A stretch of 64,000 nucleotides of DNA from Fimbriimonadaceae bacterium (lineage in GTDB: Bacteria > Armatimonadota > Fimbriimonadia > Fimbriimonadales > Fimbriimonadaceae). The notes under the pieces were generated by a model that saw nothing but the letters and a program-made list of their open reading frames with translations, searched no databases and was not told where the DNA came from. The position numbers were made by a program, and so were the translations under genes. Where the stretch lies: the NCBI GenBank assembly GCA_019638775.1, contig JAHBTD010000001.1, forward strand, positions 310,001 through 374,000, written 5' to 3'. Positions 8,579 to 16,304 of the stretch are shown piece after piece (position 1 is the stretch's first letter; every line of letters starts with the position of its first letter).

Positions 8579-9801
8579 GAATCAATAAGATTCTGGAGCC
8601 TTTCTTTATTGCCACCGTTTGCCATTTGGGACTGAGCCGCTTGAACGGCGCGGCTGTAGGCTTGGATTGCATCAGAGTCTCGATTCAGCTTTTCGTAGCA
8701 CTGTCCGAGCCTTTGATTTGTTGTCGCAGAATCTGCGCCAGCTCGAAGCGCTTGCTCATAGGTTTTGGCGGCAAGATCGTATTTGCCCGTGAGGTATTGC
8801 TGACGTGCCGTTTGCATCAGCGCCTGCATCTGGTTTTGGTTATTCTCGACCGGTACGCTGCCACCTGCGTTTGGCTTGTTGCCGTTGTCGACGGTGATCT
8901 CAATCACACCCGTCTTCTTCGGGGGCTTGGTCGGAGGATCCACTACGACATCTGGATCGTTCACTCCGCCAGTAACGGGAGGATTGGGGTCGCTAACTAC
9001 TCCGTTGTTTCCGGTGTTTCCGTTGTTGCCGTTGTTGCCGGTGGGTGGGTTGTCCGGCTGAATGCTAATAAGCCCTGGATTCAGTGGTCCGAGAACATTT
9101 GGCATTTCGCCAACATTGGAGTTAGGGGTGATGCGTCCCGTGCCATTGTTGCCTGCACTGTTGTTTGGTTGCTGAACCGTGTCGGTATTCGGCTGCTGAA
9201 TATTGGGCTGTTGCTGGTTGACCGGCTGATTCTGCTGGTTGTTGGGTGGGTTTTGGAAATTCTGGTTTGTAGCCGAGTTCAGATTCGACTGTGGTGTGTT
9301 TTGGGCGAGCCTCTGATCCGGCTTATTCTGGCTTGAGATGAACCCAGCGAGGGCGACGCCTACCGAGATGACCAGGAGAGTCGCGGCGAACGCACCTATT
9401 AGTGCACCTCGACGGCTTGGCTCTGGCGGAGCTATCAGCTTTGCGGCGATCATGTTTCGGAGTTGTGTGATCTTGATCTTGTCGAGGGCGGAGTCGGGAT
9501 TAAACTCCACGATCTTTTCGTAGCACATCAAAGCTTCGTTCAGTTCGCCCGCTCGTTCGTGGCACATGCCCATGAGTGAGAGCGCGTTGGTGTATTCGGG
9601 CAACTCCTCAATGGACTTCTCGGCGATGAGTCGAGCTTCATCGACCCTGCCTTCGTTGAACAGTCGGAAGCCCTCGGCGACCAACTCTTCAATCTTTTGT
9701 TTCTCGGAGGCGACTGCCGTCGCGTCCGCTGCTTCTCCGCAATGCTTACAGAATGCACTGTCCAGACTGTTGCGGGTTTGACACTTGCTGCAAATGACCA
9801 T
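8542..9801 (-). CDS. Zinc-ribbon / TPR single-pass membrane protein
   Basis: A 419-residue protein. A zinc ribbon (CSKCQTRN...CKHCG) at residues 4-21 is followed by two TPR motifs (residues 35-110), one transmembrane helix (about 130-152), a long low-complexity Asn/Gln/Pro/Gly linker (about 155-300) and a C-terminal TPR block (QQYLTGKYDLAAKTYEQALR). The topology implies a cytoplasmic sensor or adaptor half and a periplasmic TPR half. It is the first gene of an operon with a periplasmic TPR protein and a PilZ protein. Its function is unknown. Confidence 0.8.
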   Translation of the reverse strand: MVICSKCQTRNSLDSAFCKHCGEAADATAVASEKQKIEELVAEGFRLFNEGRVDEARLIAEKSIEELPEYTNALSLMGMCHERAGELNEALMCYEKIVEFNPDSALDKIKITQLRNMIAAKLIAPPEPSRRGALIGAFAATLLVISVGVALAGFISSQNKPDQRLAQNTPQSNLNSATNQNFQNPPNNQQNQPVNQQQPNIQQPNTDTVQQPNNSAGNNGTGRITPNSNVGEMPNVLGPLNPGLISIQPDNPPTGNNGNNGNTGNNGVVSDPNPPVTGGVNDPDVVVDPPTKPPKKTGVIEITVDNGNKPNAGGSVPVENNQNQMQALMQTARQQYLTGKYDLAAKTYEQALRAGADSATTNQRLGQCYEKLNRDSDAIQAYSRAVQAAQSQMANGGNKERLQNLIDSCQQAMRVLRGG

Positions 9802-9858
9802 AGCTCAACCTAATTCGACGCCGAAAACGCCCACACGAAGAACCCCAGAATCGCGCAG

Positions 9859-9876
9859 TTGTACCTTCATTGTACC
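9859..9876. promoter_or_regulatory. Direct repeat in divergent promoter region
   Basis: TTGTACC occurs twice, 11 bases apart (starts 9859 and 9870), that is, one helical turn. It lies between the divergent zinc-ribbon operon and the dps gene. On the minus strand it includes TACAAT, a good -10 hexamer for the zinc-ribbon gene. It could be a regulator site overlapping a promoter; this is suggestive only. Confidence 0.3.
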
Positions 9877-10078
9877 AAAGGACTGTCGTGAGGCCGTAAT
9901 GAACTCGTGGACGATGGCGGTTCGTCTTTGATCCTTAGACGTCTTAAGACCACCGCAACTTCTTACTATCCGTTCAAAAAACTACAAAAAGGTGGAATCT
10001 ACAGCCACGATTTCATCAATTCTTGCCTTAGAAAGCTCGTAAATGAACGGGCGTGCGGGTGAACTTTGATAGAATGTC

Positions 10079-10567
10079 ATGAGCATGACCCAGACAAGTT
10101 GCAACATTCTTGGACATGATGTCGCCGGACAGCTTGGCGAACATCTTCAGGCCTCTCTCGTCGATCTTATCGCCATTGCTTCTCAGGCCAAGCAGGCTCA
10201 TTGGAACGTGACCGGACAGAACTTCCGCGAGCTTCATCAGCAGTTTGACGAGCTTGTGGATGTTGCCCGTGATGTGGCTGACGAGATCGCGGAGAGGATG
10301 GCTGCTATAGGAGTTTCGCCCGACGGCAGAGCGGTGACGGTTGTCAACAACTCCACACTGATGGCGATGCCGAACGGATTCCTGAGAGATCGTCAAGCTG
10401 TTGAGGTTTTGTGCGGAAGCTTGGATAAAACCTGCCGCACCCTTCGGTCGAGGATTGAAACTGTTGGTGGGCTCGATCTTGTCAGCCAAGACGTTCTTAT
10501 AAGTGGGCTTCGAGGATTGGAGAAGCAGTTTTGGATGCTTCGGACGAGACTTGAAGAGCCTCGGTAG
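10079..10567 (+). CDS. dps: Dps-family ferritin-like DNA-protection protein
   Basis: A 162-residue Dps. It oxidises and stores iron as a dodecamer and protects DNA from peroxide. The inter-subunit ferroxidase ligands of Dps are all present with the right spacing: H41 (AHWNV), H53, D57, D68 and E72. The N-terminus lacks the Lys-rich tail that binds DNA in Escherichia coli Dps. ATG at 10079 and 10085 are both possible. TAGAAT ends 9 bases before the second ATG and no Shine-Dalgarno is visible, so a leaderless transcript from 10085 is plausible. It is monocistronic. Confidence 0.9.
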   Translation: MSMTQTSCNILGHDVAGQLGEHLQASLVDLIAIASQAKQAHWNVTGQNFRELHQQFDELVDVARDVADEIAERMAAIGVSPDGRAVTVVNNSTLMAMPNGFLRDRQAVEVLCGSLDKTCRTLRSRIETVGGLDLVSQDVLISGLRGLEKQFWMLRTRLEEPR

Positions 10568-10618
10568 AGCTAAAATCGCAACGTCGGGCTCCTAAGATTC
10601 CGTACTGAGAGAAAGCCT

Positions 10619-12013
10619 ATGGACGACTTACAGTTTGGCGATTCTCAGGTTCGGTCAAAACGCCATGGGTGGTTTTGGCTGCTTGTCCTTGGTCTTCCTA
10701 TTGCCGGGGTGGTTATCGGCGTGAGCATGATTGGATTATCGTGTTCACGTTTGCGGTCGGCTGCGGCTGACGTTCACGATGCGATTGCCGACGCACGAAA
10801 GGCTGGCCTCGCGGTCACGAATGAAGATTTGAAGCAGGGCACTGGCCCTCGAGCCCACCTTCAAGCGGCGATTGGGATCACCGAGTCGCTTCGGCCAAAA
10901 GGCGTGCTGGAAGGCTTCATTCTCTTCGACGAATTTGGCATGATCGGGGGAGACAGTGCGCTTAGCGTTGCGGCAGCTTTGGAGCCCGCCATTAAGGAGT
11001 TGCAAGCCCACCTTCAACTTGAACCCAGTGGGATCGATACGAACTGGGATATTGAACCGGAATGGATCAGCTCTTATGGCTCCACGTTCGAGTGGGTCGG
11101 AAGGGCGTTGTGCTTGCGAGGATACGCGAGCATTGGCAATGGTGACTGGACGTCGGGACTTGCAGACTTCGACACCGTTGCAAAATTGGCGCGACGAGCG
11201 GACTCGTGGCCCTGCGAGCAGGGGGTACAGGCCGCAAATTCCTGTTTACGTGATAGTCGGGCGGTGCTCATTGCGCTTGCTCACAAGCATCGAAACAATG
11301 CGAAGTGGCTTGTAAGCCTGCGTGAGGCGATGGCTAAGTTCGATGGAGTTGTGGATCCGACGCAGAGCATTCGGGGAGCGCTCCTGCGCGATCTTACAAT
11401 ACTTCGCAACTTTGATCTTCTTCGACCGTATGGCCCGGCGTGGGAATATTCGTATTCAAGACCCGGCCGTCAAACACTTAGGACAGAGTTCAGGAAGTTG
11501 GTTGACCATTCTGAGGTTCCAAAATTGGATCGTCACAAGGCCTTGATGGCGAGGTATTTGAGGCTGATGCAGCCGTTGTGGGAGCAGTATGAGAAGTCTC
11601 CAGTCACAAGAAGGGACTCTCCGGCAACCTGGCAAGCCGTCATCGATCACTCTAGGCAGAGTAACGACCCGATCGATAGCGCATTCGGGCTGATGGAGAA
11701 TCCGTTCAGCGAAGTTGACTTTGCGATACGGGCACAGACGCGACAGGTTGCATGCCTTGCGATGATCGACTGTTTGATCTATCGGCAAAAGACAGGAGCA
11801 TGGCCGACCACGATTAACGACTTGCCCGAGAAGCATGTGGATCTTTTCCGCGGGATCGCACTGTCGGTGACGAAGAAGAACGGATACTTTCGTGTTTATT
11901 CTTTTGGTCCCAACGGTTTTGATGATGGGGGTCTGGATGCGGCAGAGGCGTCTCGGGCTCGTGCAAGCAGCGACGATATTGTCGTGCTTTATCCTCCTGG
12001 CGGATACCCCTAG
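10619..12013 (+). CDS. Single-pass membrane protein of unknown function
   Basis: A 464-residue protein I cannot assign. It has a short cytoplasmic N-terminus, one transmembrane helix (about residues 19-41) and a large extracytoplasmic helical domain. The C-terminus (TGAWPTTINDLP, then FRVYSFGPNGFDDGG) resembles the 'G-x-WP ... YSxGPNGxDDGG' ending common in pseudopilin-like proteins of Planctomycetes and Armatimonadota. No FTLIE leader is present. It lies 51 bases after dps with no terminator between, so co-transcription is possible. Confidence 0.7.
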   Translation: MDDLQFGDSQVRSKRHGWFWLLVLGLPIAGVVIGVSMIGLSCSRLRSAAADVHDAIADARKAGLAVTNEDLKQGTGPRAHLQAAIGITESLRPKGVLEGFILFDEFGMIGGDSALSVAAALEPAIKELQAHLQLEPSGIDTNWDIEPEWISSYGSTFEWVGRALCLRGYASIGNGDWTSGLADFDTVAKLARRADSWPCEQGVQAANSCLRDSRAVLIALAHKHRNNAKWLVSLREAMAKFDGVVDPTQSIRGALLRDLTILRNFDLLRPYGPAWEYSYSRPGRQTLRTEFRKLVDHSEVPKLDRHKALMARYLRLMQPLWEQYEKSPVTRRDSPATWQAVIDHSRQSNDPIDSAFGLMENPFSEVDFAIRAQTRQVACLAMIDCLIYRQKTGAWPTTINDLPEKHVDLFRGIALSVTKKNGYFRVYSFGPNGFDDGGLDAAEASRARASSDDIVVLYPPGGYP

Positions 12014-12069
12014 ATTCATGGGCAAAAAGCCTCTTTCCGAAAATTGCTGGGTTTTTGACACTCAAGGCA

Positions 12070-12099
12070 TTAACATTTGCTTAACAAAACGCCTACTAT
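12070..12099 (+). promoter_or_regulatory. Pho-box-like direct repeat and -10 of the porin gene
   Basis: TTAACA at 12070-12075 and TTAACA at 12081-12086 are separated by exactly 5 bases, the arrangement of PhoP boxes in Gram-positive bacteria. TACTAT (12094-12099) fits a -10 hexamer ending 6 bases before the ATG. There is no Shine-Dalgarno, so the transcript would begin at or next to the start codon. The downstream gene is an OprP/OprO-like porin, which fits phosphate control. Confidence 0.45.
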
Positions 12100-12105
12100 T
12101 TTTAC

Positions 12106-13500
12106 ATGTCCTTCCCACGCCCATTAGCTGCCCTTGCTTTTGTTGCCGTCTTCTCTTCTTCATACGCTCAGAATGAACCCGTTCCAGCACCACAACAGCC
12201 TCCGGTAACGGTTCTTGACGCCAAGCTCGCCGAGTTGAAGAGACTTGAAGAGAGCGCCGATTCCGTCGTAAAGAAGATCAGTGAGCTTACGACTTCGGGC
12301 GGAGTTACGCAAAGCGACGAAGTGATCGCCCAGCTTAAGCGAATGGTTGACGAGCTTTCCGAGATTCGGTCATTAGTGAAGCGGATTGAGCAGGAAGTGA
12401 TGGACCTTCGCAGCGGTCAGACGACCCAGAAATCCACGACTGACAAGCTGGGACAGGATGTTAGCAACCTCAAGAAAACCCAAATCACCCTTTACTCGCA
12501 GTTTCAGTACCAAGACTCCGACCGCATTTACCCAGCTTCATCCTTGAATACAACGGCGAATGATGCTTTCCGATTTCGGAGAATTCGGCTGGGCGTGAAG
12601 CATCAGGCGGATGAACGCACCGGCATTCGATTGGGAATCGAGTTTGCAAACGGCACCAATCAGAGCCAAGCTCAAATCCGCGATGCGTATGTGATGTACT
12701 CGATCAGACCGATGAAGGGCCAGGAGGGGACGACATTCTTGGCGGGCCAAAGGAACATGCCACTCGGCTATGAGATTGAGCGGTCTTCTTCGGAGCGGGA
12801 GTTCCCTGAGCAAGCGCTTTACAACAGCACACTTTTCAATTCGGAAACGGGAAGAGGGGTTGCTCTCCGGTACGGGATTGACGCCAACCAAACGATGGAG
12901 GTCGGGCTTTGGAACTCCCTTACAATCAACGATCCTGAGCAAAAGGATCTCCCGGCTGGCCCCGGCAACCGTCTTGCGATGGCGGCCCGCTATCGATACA
13001 CCGATGGAGGATTTAGTATGGGTGTTTCGGGGTTTGCTGGAAAACGTCCGGCTTATTCTCAGGTCATCAGCAACGTCTTGACGACTTCACCGGAAGTCGA
13101 TCGGCGGTTTGTCTATCTTGATGCCGCCTACCAAGGTCTTTTTGACAAGAATTTCACTCTGCGTGGTGAGGTGATGAAGGGCAAGGATCGGGTCCCGAGC
13201 TCGACGCCGGGGGCTGGCAAAGTGGCGCATGAGTTGAGCGGGTTCCAGATTCAGGCTGGATATCTTCTGAACGCTCGAAACCGCTTTGATCTGCGCTGGG
13301 AGCAGTTCGATCCGGACCTTGGCAGCGTGGCGAATGCGATCAACGGCTACGGTTTGGCTTGGACGCACTATTTAAACCCGAACATGAAATTCACGTTTGC
13401 TCATGAGTTCTTCTTTGATGAGGCGCGTGATGCAAATGCTAGCGTGAACTTTCAGAAGCGCTATCAGATCAGCACCTTCCGGCTGCAGTTTAGGTTTTAG
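12106..13500 (+). CDS. Phosphate-selective porin O/P family outer membrane protein
   Basis: A 464-residue protein with a signal peptide ending SSYAQ, a coiled-coil of about 100 residues (KLAELKRLEESADSVVKKIS), then a beta-barrel of the OprO/OprP family: RFRRIRLGVKHQADERTG, FLAGQRNMPLGYEIERSSS and a closing aromatic C-terminal strand ending in RLQFRF. The coiled coil probably trimerises and may reach the peptidoglycan. Family members pass phosphate or polyphosphate. ATG 12106 has no Shine-Dalgarno but a -10 box directly ahead, so it is a leaderless candidate. A hairpin terminator follows. Confidence 0.85.
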   Translation: MSFPRPLAALAFVAVFSSSYAQNEPVPAPQQPPVTVLDAKLAELKRLEESADSVVKKISELTTSGGVTQSDEVIAQLKRMVDELSEIRSLVKRIEQEVMDLRSGQTTQKSTTDKLGQDVSNLKKTQITLYSQFQYQDSDRIYPASSLNTTANDAFRFRRIRLGVKHQADERTGIRLGIEFANGTNQSQAQIRDAYVMYSIRPMKGQEGTTFLAGQRNMPLGYEIERSSSEREFPEQALYNSTLFNSETGRGVALRYGIDANQTMEVGLWNSLTINDPEQKDLPAGPGNRLAMAARYRYTDGGFSMGVSGFAGKRPAYSQVISNVLTTSPEVDRRFVYLDAAYQGLFDKNFTLRGEVMKGKDRVPSSTPGAGKVAHELSGFQIQAGYLLNARNRFDLRWEQFDPDLGSVANAINGYGLAWTHYLNPNMKFTFAHEFFFDEARDANASVNFQKRYQISTFRLQFRF

Positions 13501-13508
13501 CAAAGGCG

Positions 13509-13547
13509 GAGAAAACCGTGGGGCCATTTCAACCTTACGGTTTTCTC
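13509..13547. terminator. Bidirectional terminator between convergent genes
   Basis: GAGAAAACCGT / ACGGTTTTCTC, an 11-bp perfect inverted repeat with a 17-base loop, separates the porin from the convergent DUF2330 gene. It overlaps the latter's stop codon. Confidence 0.6.
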
Positions 13548-14494
13548 TGACGCCAGACCACGACCATCGCCGCGGGGATACATAGTAGCCAAAGCCATTG
13601 CGGATCAAGGTTCGTAGAGTTTTTGATAAACACTAAATCCTTATCGAAGCCATATTTGTTCTGATTGTTATCGAACACGAATAACTCAGCTTTTTCTGGC
13701 ATATCGCTTGCTTTGAGCCCTACCTGATCGGCAATGAAGTTCTTCTCGGCGTTTGTCATTGTCGTGAGCACGGTCTGTCGAGCTTCCCACATCTGATAAA
13801 CGCCTTTATATCGGGCATGAATGTGCTGATCGGTGATCACGAACAACTCCATGGGGCGTACGTGCCCATTGGGCCAGGTATCGCTCGGCATTTTGTAGGG
13901 GTAGTGGGGTACGTCTGTCTTGAAACTGAGCCTCACAAGGGTCGTTTCGGTCCGAGTTGATGTGCCACCTGTGTATTTGAAGGCTGAGAAATACCAACCT
14001 TGTTTTGTGTAATAAGAGACCCATTCTTCAACGGCGGGTCGGGCATTGTATCCGTTTGTTCGCAGCCAGTTCGTCATTGCCTTCGGGTCGGTGGCCTTCA
14101 GGACAGTCGCTTCGTAATTCCCGATATTTACCTTTTTGACTTCGGTGACACCACGGCCTCCACCAAAGCCTCCCCCGCCCAAGCTCACAGCATTACGTGA
14201 TGCTTTCTTTTCCCGTGCCTTAATCGTATCGAGCTTTGTCAATGCTCCCATCTCGGCTTTGGAGATCTCGGGTTCGGTAGGCGTGGGGACGATAAAGCCG
14301 AAGTCCTTCGCTTGGCCCTCAAACTTCGCAGTCCTGATAAAGTGCTGCATCTTCGTTTTGGAGTTCCAGACGATGATTGCACGCTCCCCGGCGAGTTCGA
14401 CTTTGTTCTCGCCATAGGCGATGCAACAAGCTGCGGCGATGACGGACGAGAGGGCGAACGTGCCGAAAACTGCTGAACGAGCGACAGACTTCAT
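13535..14494 (-). CDS. DUF2330 exported membrane protein (copy 1)
   Basis: A protein of about 319 residues with a signal peptide (MKSVARSAVFGTFALSS), the DUF2330 hallmark ACC dipeptide near the mature start, then ERAIIVWNSKTKMQHFIR and KDFGFIVPTP. A glycine-rich patch follows near residue 110, and a C-terminal transmembrane anchor (PQWLWLLCIPAAMVVVW) with a basic tail. The biochemical role of DUF2330 is unknown. An upstream ATG at 14530 adds 12 residues and lies in the stem of a hairpin; ATG 14494 gives the better signal peptide. A paralogue lies two genes upstream (15241-16239). Confidence 0.8.
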   Translation of the reverse strand: MKSVARSAVFGTFALSSVIAAACCIAYGENKVELAGERAIIVWNSKTKMQHFIRTAKFEGQAKDFGFIVPTPTEPEISKAEMGALTKLDTIKAREKKASRNAVSLGGGGFGGGRGVTEVKKVNIGNYEATVLKATDPKAMTNWLRTNGYNARPAVEEWVSYYTKQGWYFSAFKYTGGTSTRTETTLVRLSFKTDVPHYPYKMPSDTWPNGHVRPMELFVITDQHIHARYKGVYQMWEARQTVLTTMTNAEKNFIADQVGLKASDMPEKAELFVFDNNQNKYGFDKDLVFIKNSTNLDPQWLWLLCIPAAMVVVWRQRKP

Positions 14495-14527
14495 GTTTGT
14501 CTGACGGTGATACTCAACCCGAGTTTT

Positions 14528-14576
14528 CATGAATGCGTAAGCACAGCCTTTTTAGGCTCAACACTACGCATTCATG
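14528..14576. repeat. 12-bp inverted repeat with nested stem
   Basis: CATGAATGCGTA (14528-14539) and TACGCATTCATG (14565-14576) form a perfect 12-bp stem enclosing AGCC/GGCT (14545-14548 / 14555-14558). It lies between the YciI-like and DUF2330 genes and contains the alternative start codon at 14530. It could be a terminator, a translational control hairpin, or a small mobile repeat. Confidence 0.55.
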
Positions 14577-14588
14577 TCTCGGCTTAAT

Positions 14589-15125
14589 CTACTTACCCGC
14601 CAACTGTGAGGCGGCAAGCGTTCCATCAAGCCCGATATACCAAGCCTTGATATCTGGTACGAGTAAGCCACCTTTGACGGCAGGATCGCCCATAACCAAG
14701 CTTTCTGCCTCTTCGTCGGATTTTGTCACGAGCAGATTCATGCCGCCCGGTTCGTTTCGCCACGGTCCTCCCAGGAAAAATTTGCCAGTGGAGATCACTC
14801 TTTGCCAGTAGGCGATGTGCTCCTGGATTAGGGTTTGTTCCATTACCGACTTCGACGTGTCCCAGTTTTTGCCGGGCGAATAGATGACGGCGTGGGTGGG
14901 ATACGGAATTGACCTCATGTTGCCGCTGCCGCTTGAGCTTGAGCCTGCTAGATGCGAGCCTCCGCTGCGGGCCGAAGCCGAACTAGAGGATTGCTTTGAA
15001 GCGCTTGACGAACTGCTCGACTGCTTTGAGGAGCTGGATGAGCTTTGTGATTGCGTCTGGGCGTAGGCGACGGCTACCAATGCCGAGGCGACAATAAATC
15101 CGGCGATGAAACTTTTGATACGCAT
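14589..15125 (-). CDS. Secreted YciI-like protein with Ser-rich linker
   Basis: About 178 residues. A signal peptide (MRIKSFIAGFIVASALVAVAYA) is followed by a Ser/Gln/Lys-rich low-complexity linker of about 45 residues, then a YCII-related domain (HAVIYSPGKNWD ... HIAYWQRVISTGKFFLGGPW ... DEEAESLVMGDPAVKGGL). YciI domains are ferredoxin-like folds proposed to be enzymatic, and they are usually cytoplasmic, so an exported one is unusual. The start at 15125 has GAGGAC 8 bases upstream; an ATG at 15143 is less likely. It sits between two DUF2330 genes. Confidence 0.75.
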   Translation of the reverse strand: MRIKSFIAGFIVASALVAVAYAQTQSQSSSSSSKQSSSSSSASKQSSSSASARSGGSHLAGSSSSGSGNMRSIPYPTHAVIYSPGKNWDTSKSVMEQTLIQEHIAYWQRVISTGKFFLGGPWRNEPGGMNLLVTKSDEEAESLVMGDPAVKGGLLVPDIKAWYIGLDGTLAASQLAGK

Positions 15126-15240
15126 GGTCTTGTCCTCTATCATCTACGAAGTTATTCGTGATTTGCTACTTGTTCTGACCTTTGCCAAGTTCCAATCCGT
15201 TCGATTGTTATGTTAAAAGTCAATTGCTGACAAGGGTTTA

Positions 15241-16224
15241 TCAGGCAGAAACAACCCGGGATCGTGCTCTTCTTCGGAAGTAGAAGTACGACACGATGAT
15301 AAATCCGATCAACGACCATGAAGCCCAACTGGGCAACTCAAAGCGTGTCTTGAAAGTGAGATCACGATCGTAGCCGTGCTCATTTGTGCTGTTCAGCAGG
15401 GCTGTCACGTGAGTGTTTTCTGGCATGTGCGTCTCATCCAGTTTGAGCAGGGATGCGACGTACTTCGCCTTAGAGGAATCGACCTGATTGTTCCACTCCT
15501 CACGAGCTTCCCAAGCATTGCCATTGCCGACGTATTCGGCGGTGACGGGGCCAGAGGAGATCAGGAAGAGGGTCATCGGGCGAACGTGCCCTTTAGGCCA
15601 GGTGTCGGTCGGCATCTTGTATGGGTAGTGGGGCTCGTCGGTCTTGAAGCTGAGACGGATGGCTTTGGTTGGGGTCACGTTTGCCTTGGCTCCGGTGTAC
15701 TTGAGCGCTGTGAATATCCACGCCTTTTTGGTGTAATAGTCCAGCCATTCGGTCATTGCGGGGCGAGTTTTGTAGCCGTTCTGCTTCAGCCAGTTCATCA
15801 TGGCCTGGCCGTCGGTGGCTTTGAGCACAGTGGCTTTGTGGTCGCCAACCTGGACGACGTCAAGAACTTCAACATCAGACTTGGTGTCGCTCGCTGCTCC
15901 GGCCACTGAGTCTGGGGCACTACATCCAATGTTTCCTTTGTCGCGAGGCTTGAAGCGCGACAGAACTTCAAAGACGGTTTCCTCAACTGCTGCGATCTCC
16001 GGCTGAGTTGGAGTGGGAACGATGAACCCGAAGTCCTTCGCTTCACCTTCAAACGAAGCCTGTCGGATAAAGTGCTCGGTCTTTTGGGCTTCGTTCCAGA
16101 CGATGATGGCTTTTTCGTTGGATAGGAGTATCGGGTCTTCGCCGTAGGCAGTGCAGCAGGCATGTCCAATGGCAGCGGCAAGTATTCCCGCACCTATCCA
16201 AGCAATAGCTTTCGTTCGCATCAT
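15241..16224 (-). CDS. DUF2330 exported membrane protein (copy 2)
   Basis: A protein of about 327 residues paralogous to the DUF2330 gene at 13535-14494. Shared landmarks in the same order are a signal peptide, HACCTAYGE, EKAIIVWNEAQKTEHFIR, KDFGFIVPTPTQPE, PHYPYKMPTDTWPKGHVRP, and a C-terminal transmembrane helix with an Arg-rich tail. The ATG pair at 16224/16221 is preferred to the TTG at 16239, which would add an unrelated pentapeptide. The function is unknown. Conserved cysteines after the signal peptide suggest disulfide or metal binding (inference). Confidence 0.8.
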   Translation of the reverse strand: MMRTKAIAWIGAGILAAAIGHACCTAYGEDPILLSNEKAIIVWNEAQKTEHFIRQASFEGEAKDFGFIVPTPTQPEIAAVEETVFEVLSRFKPRDKGNIGCSAPDSVAGAASDTKSDVEVLDVVQVGDHKATVLKATDGQAMMNWLKQNGYKTRPAMTEWLDYYTKKAWIFTALKYTGAKANVTPTKAIRLSFKTDEPHYPYKMPTDTWPKGHVRPMTLFLISSGPVTAEYVGNGNAWEAREEWNNQVDSSKAKYVASLLKLDETHMPENTHVTALLNSTNEHGYDRDLTFKTRFELPSWASWSLIGFIIVSYFYFRRRARSRVVSA

Positions 16225-16262
16225 GCTAGATGCTAACAAACATTTGCGTTAAATAGGTGCCG

Positions 16263-16294
16263 AAAAAGCCGGGTGTTTCCACATCCGGCTTTTT
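16263..16294 (-). terminator. Rho-independent terminator of the MutL-family gene
   Basis: AAAAAGCCGG / CCGGCTTTTT, a perfect 10-bp stem with a 12-base loop, ends on the minus strand in a run of T. It lies directly after the stop at 16305. Confidence 0.8.
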
Positions 16295-16304
16295 CTAAGG
16301 GCGC

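Noticed and set aside
8876-9061. Proline/glycine-rich frame on the plus strand
   Set aside because: It is the mirror of the low-complexity linker of the zinc-ribbon/TPR protein.
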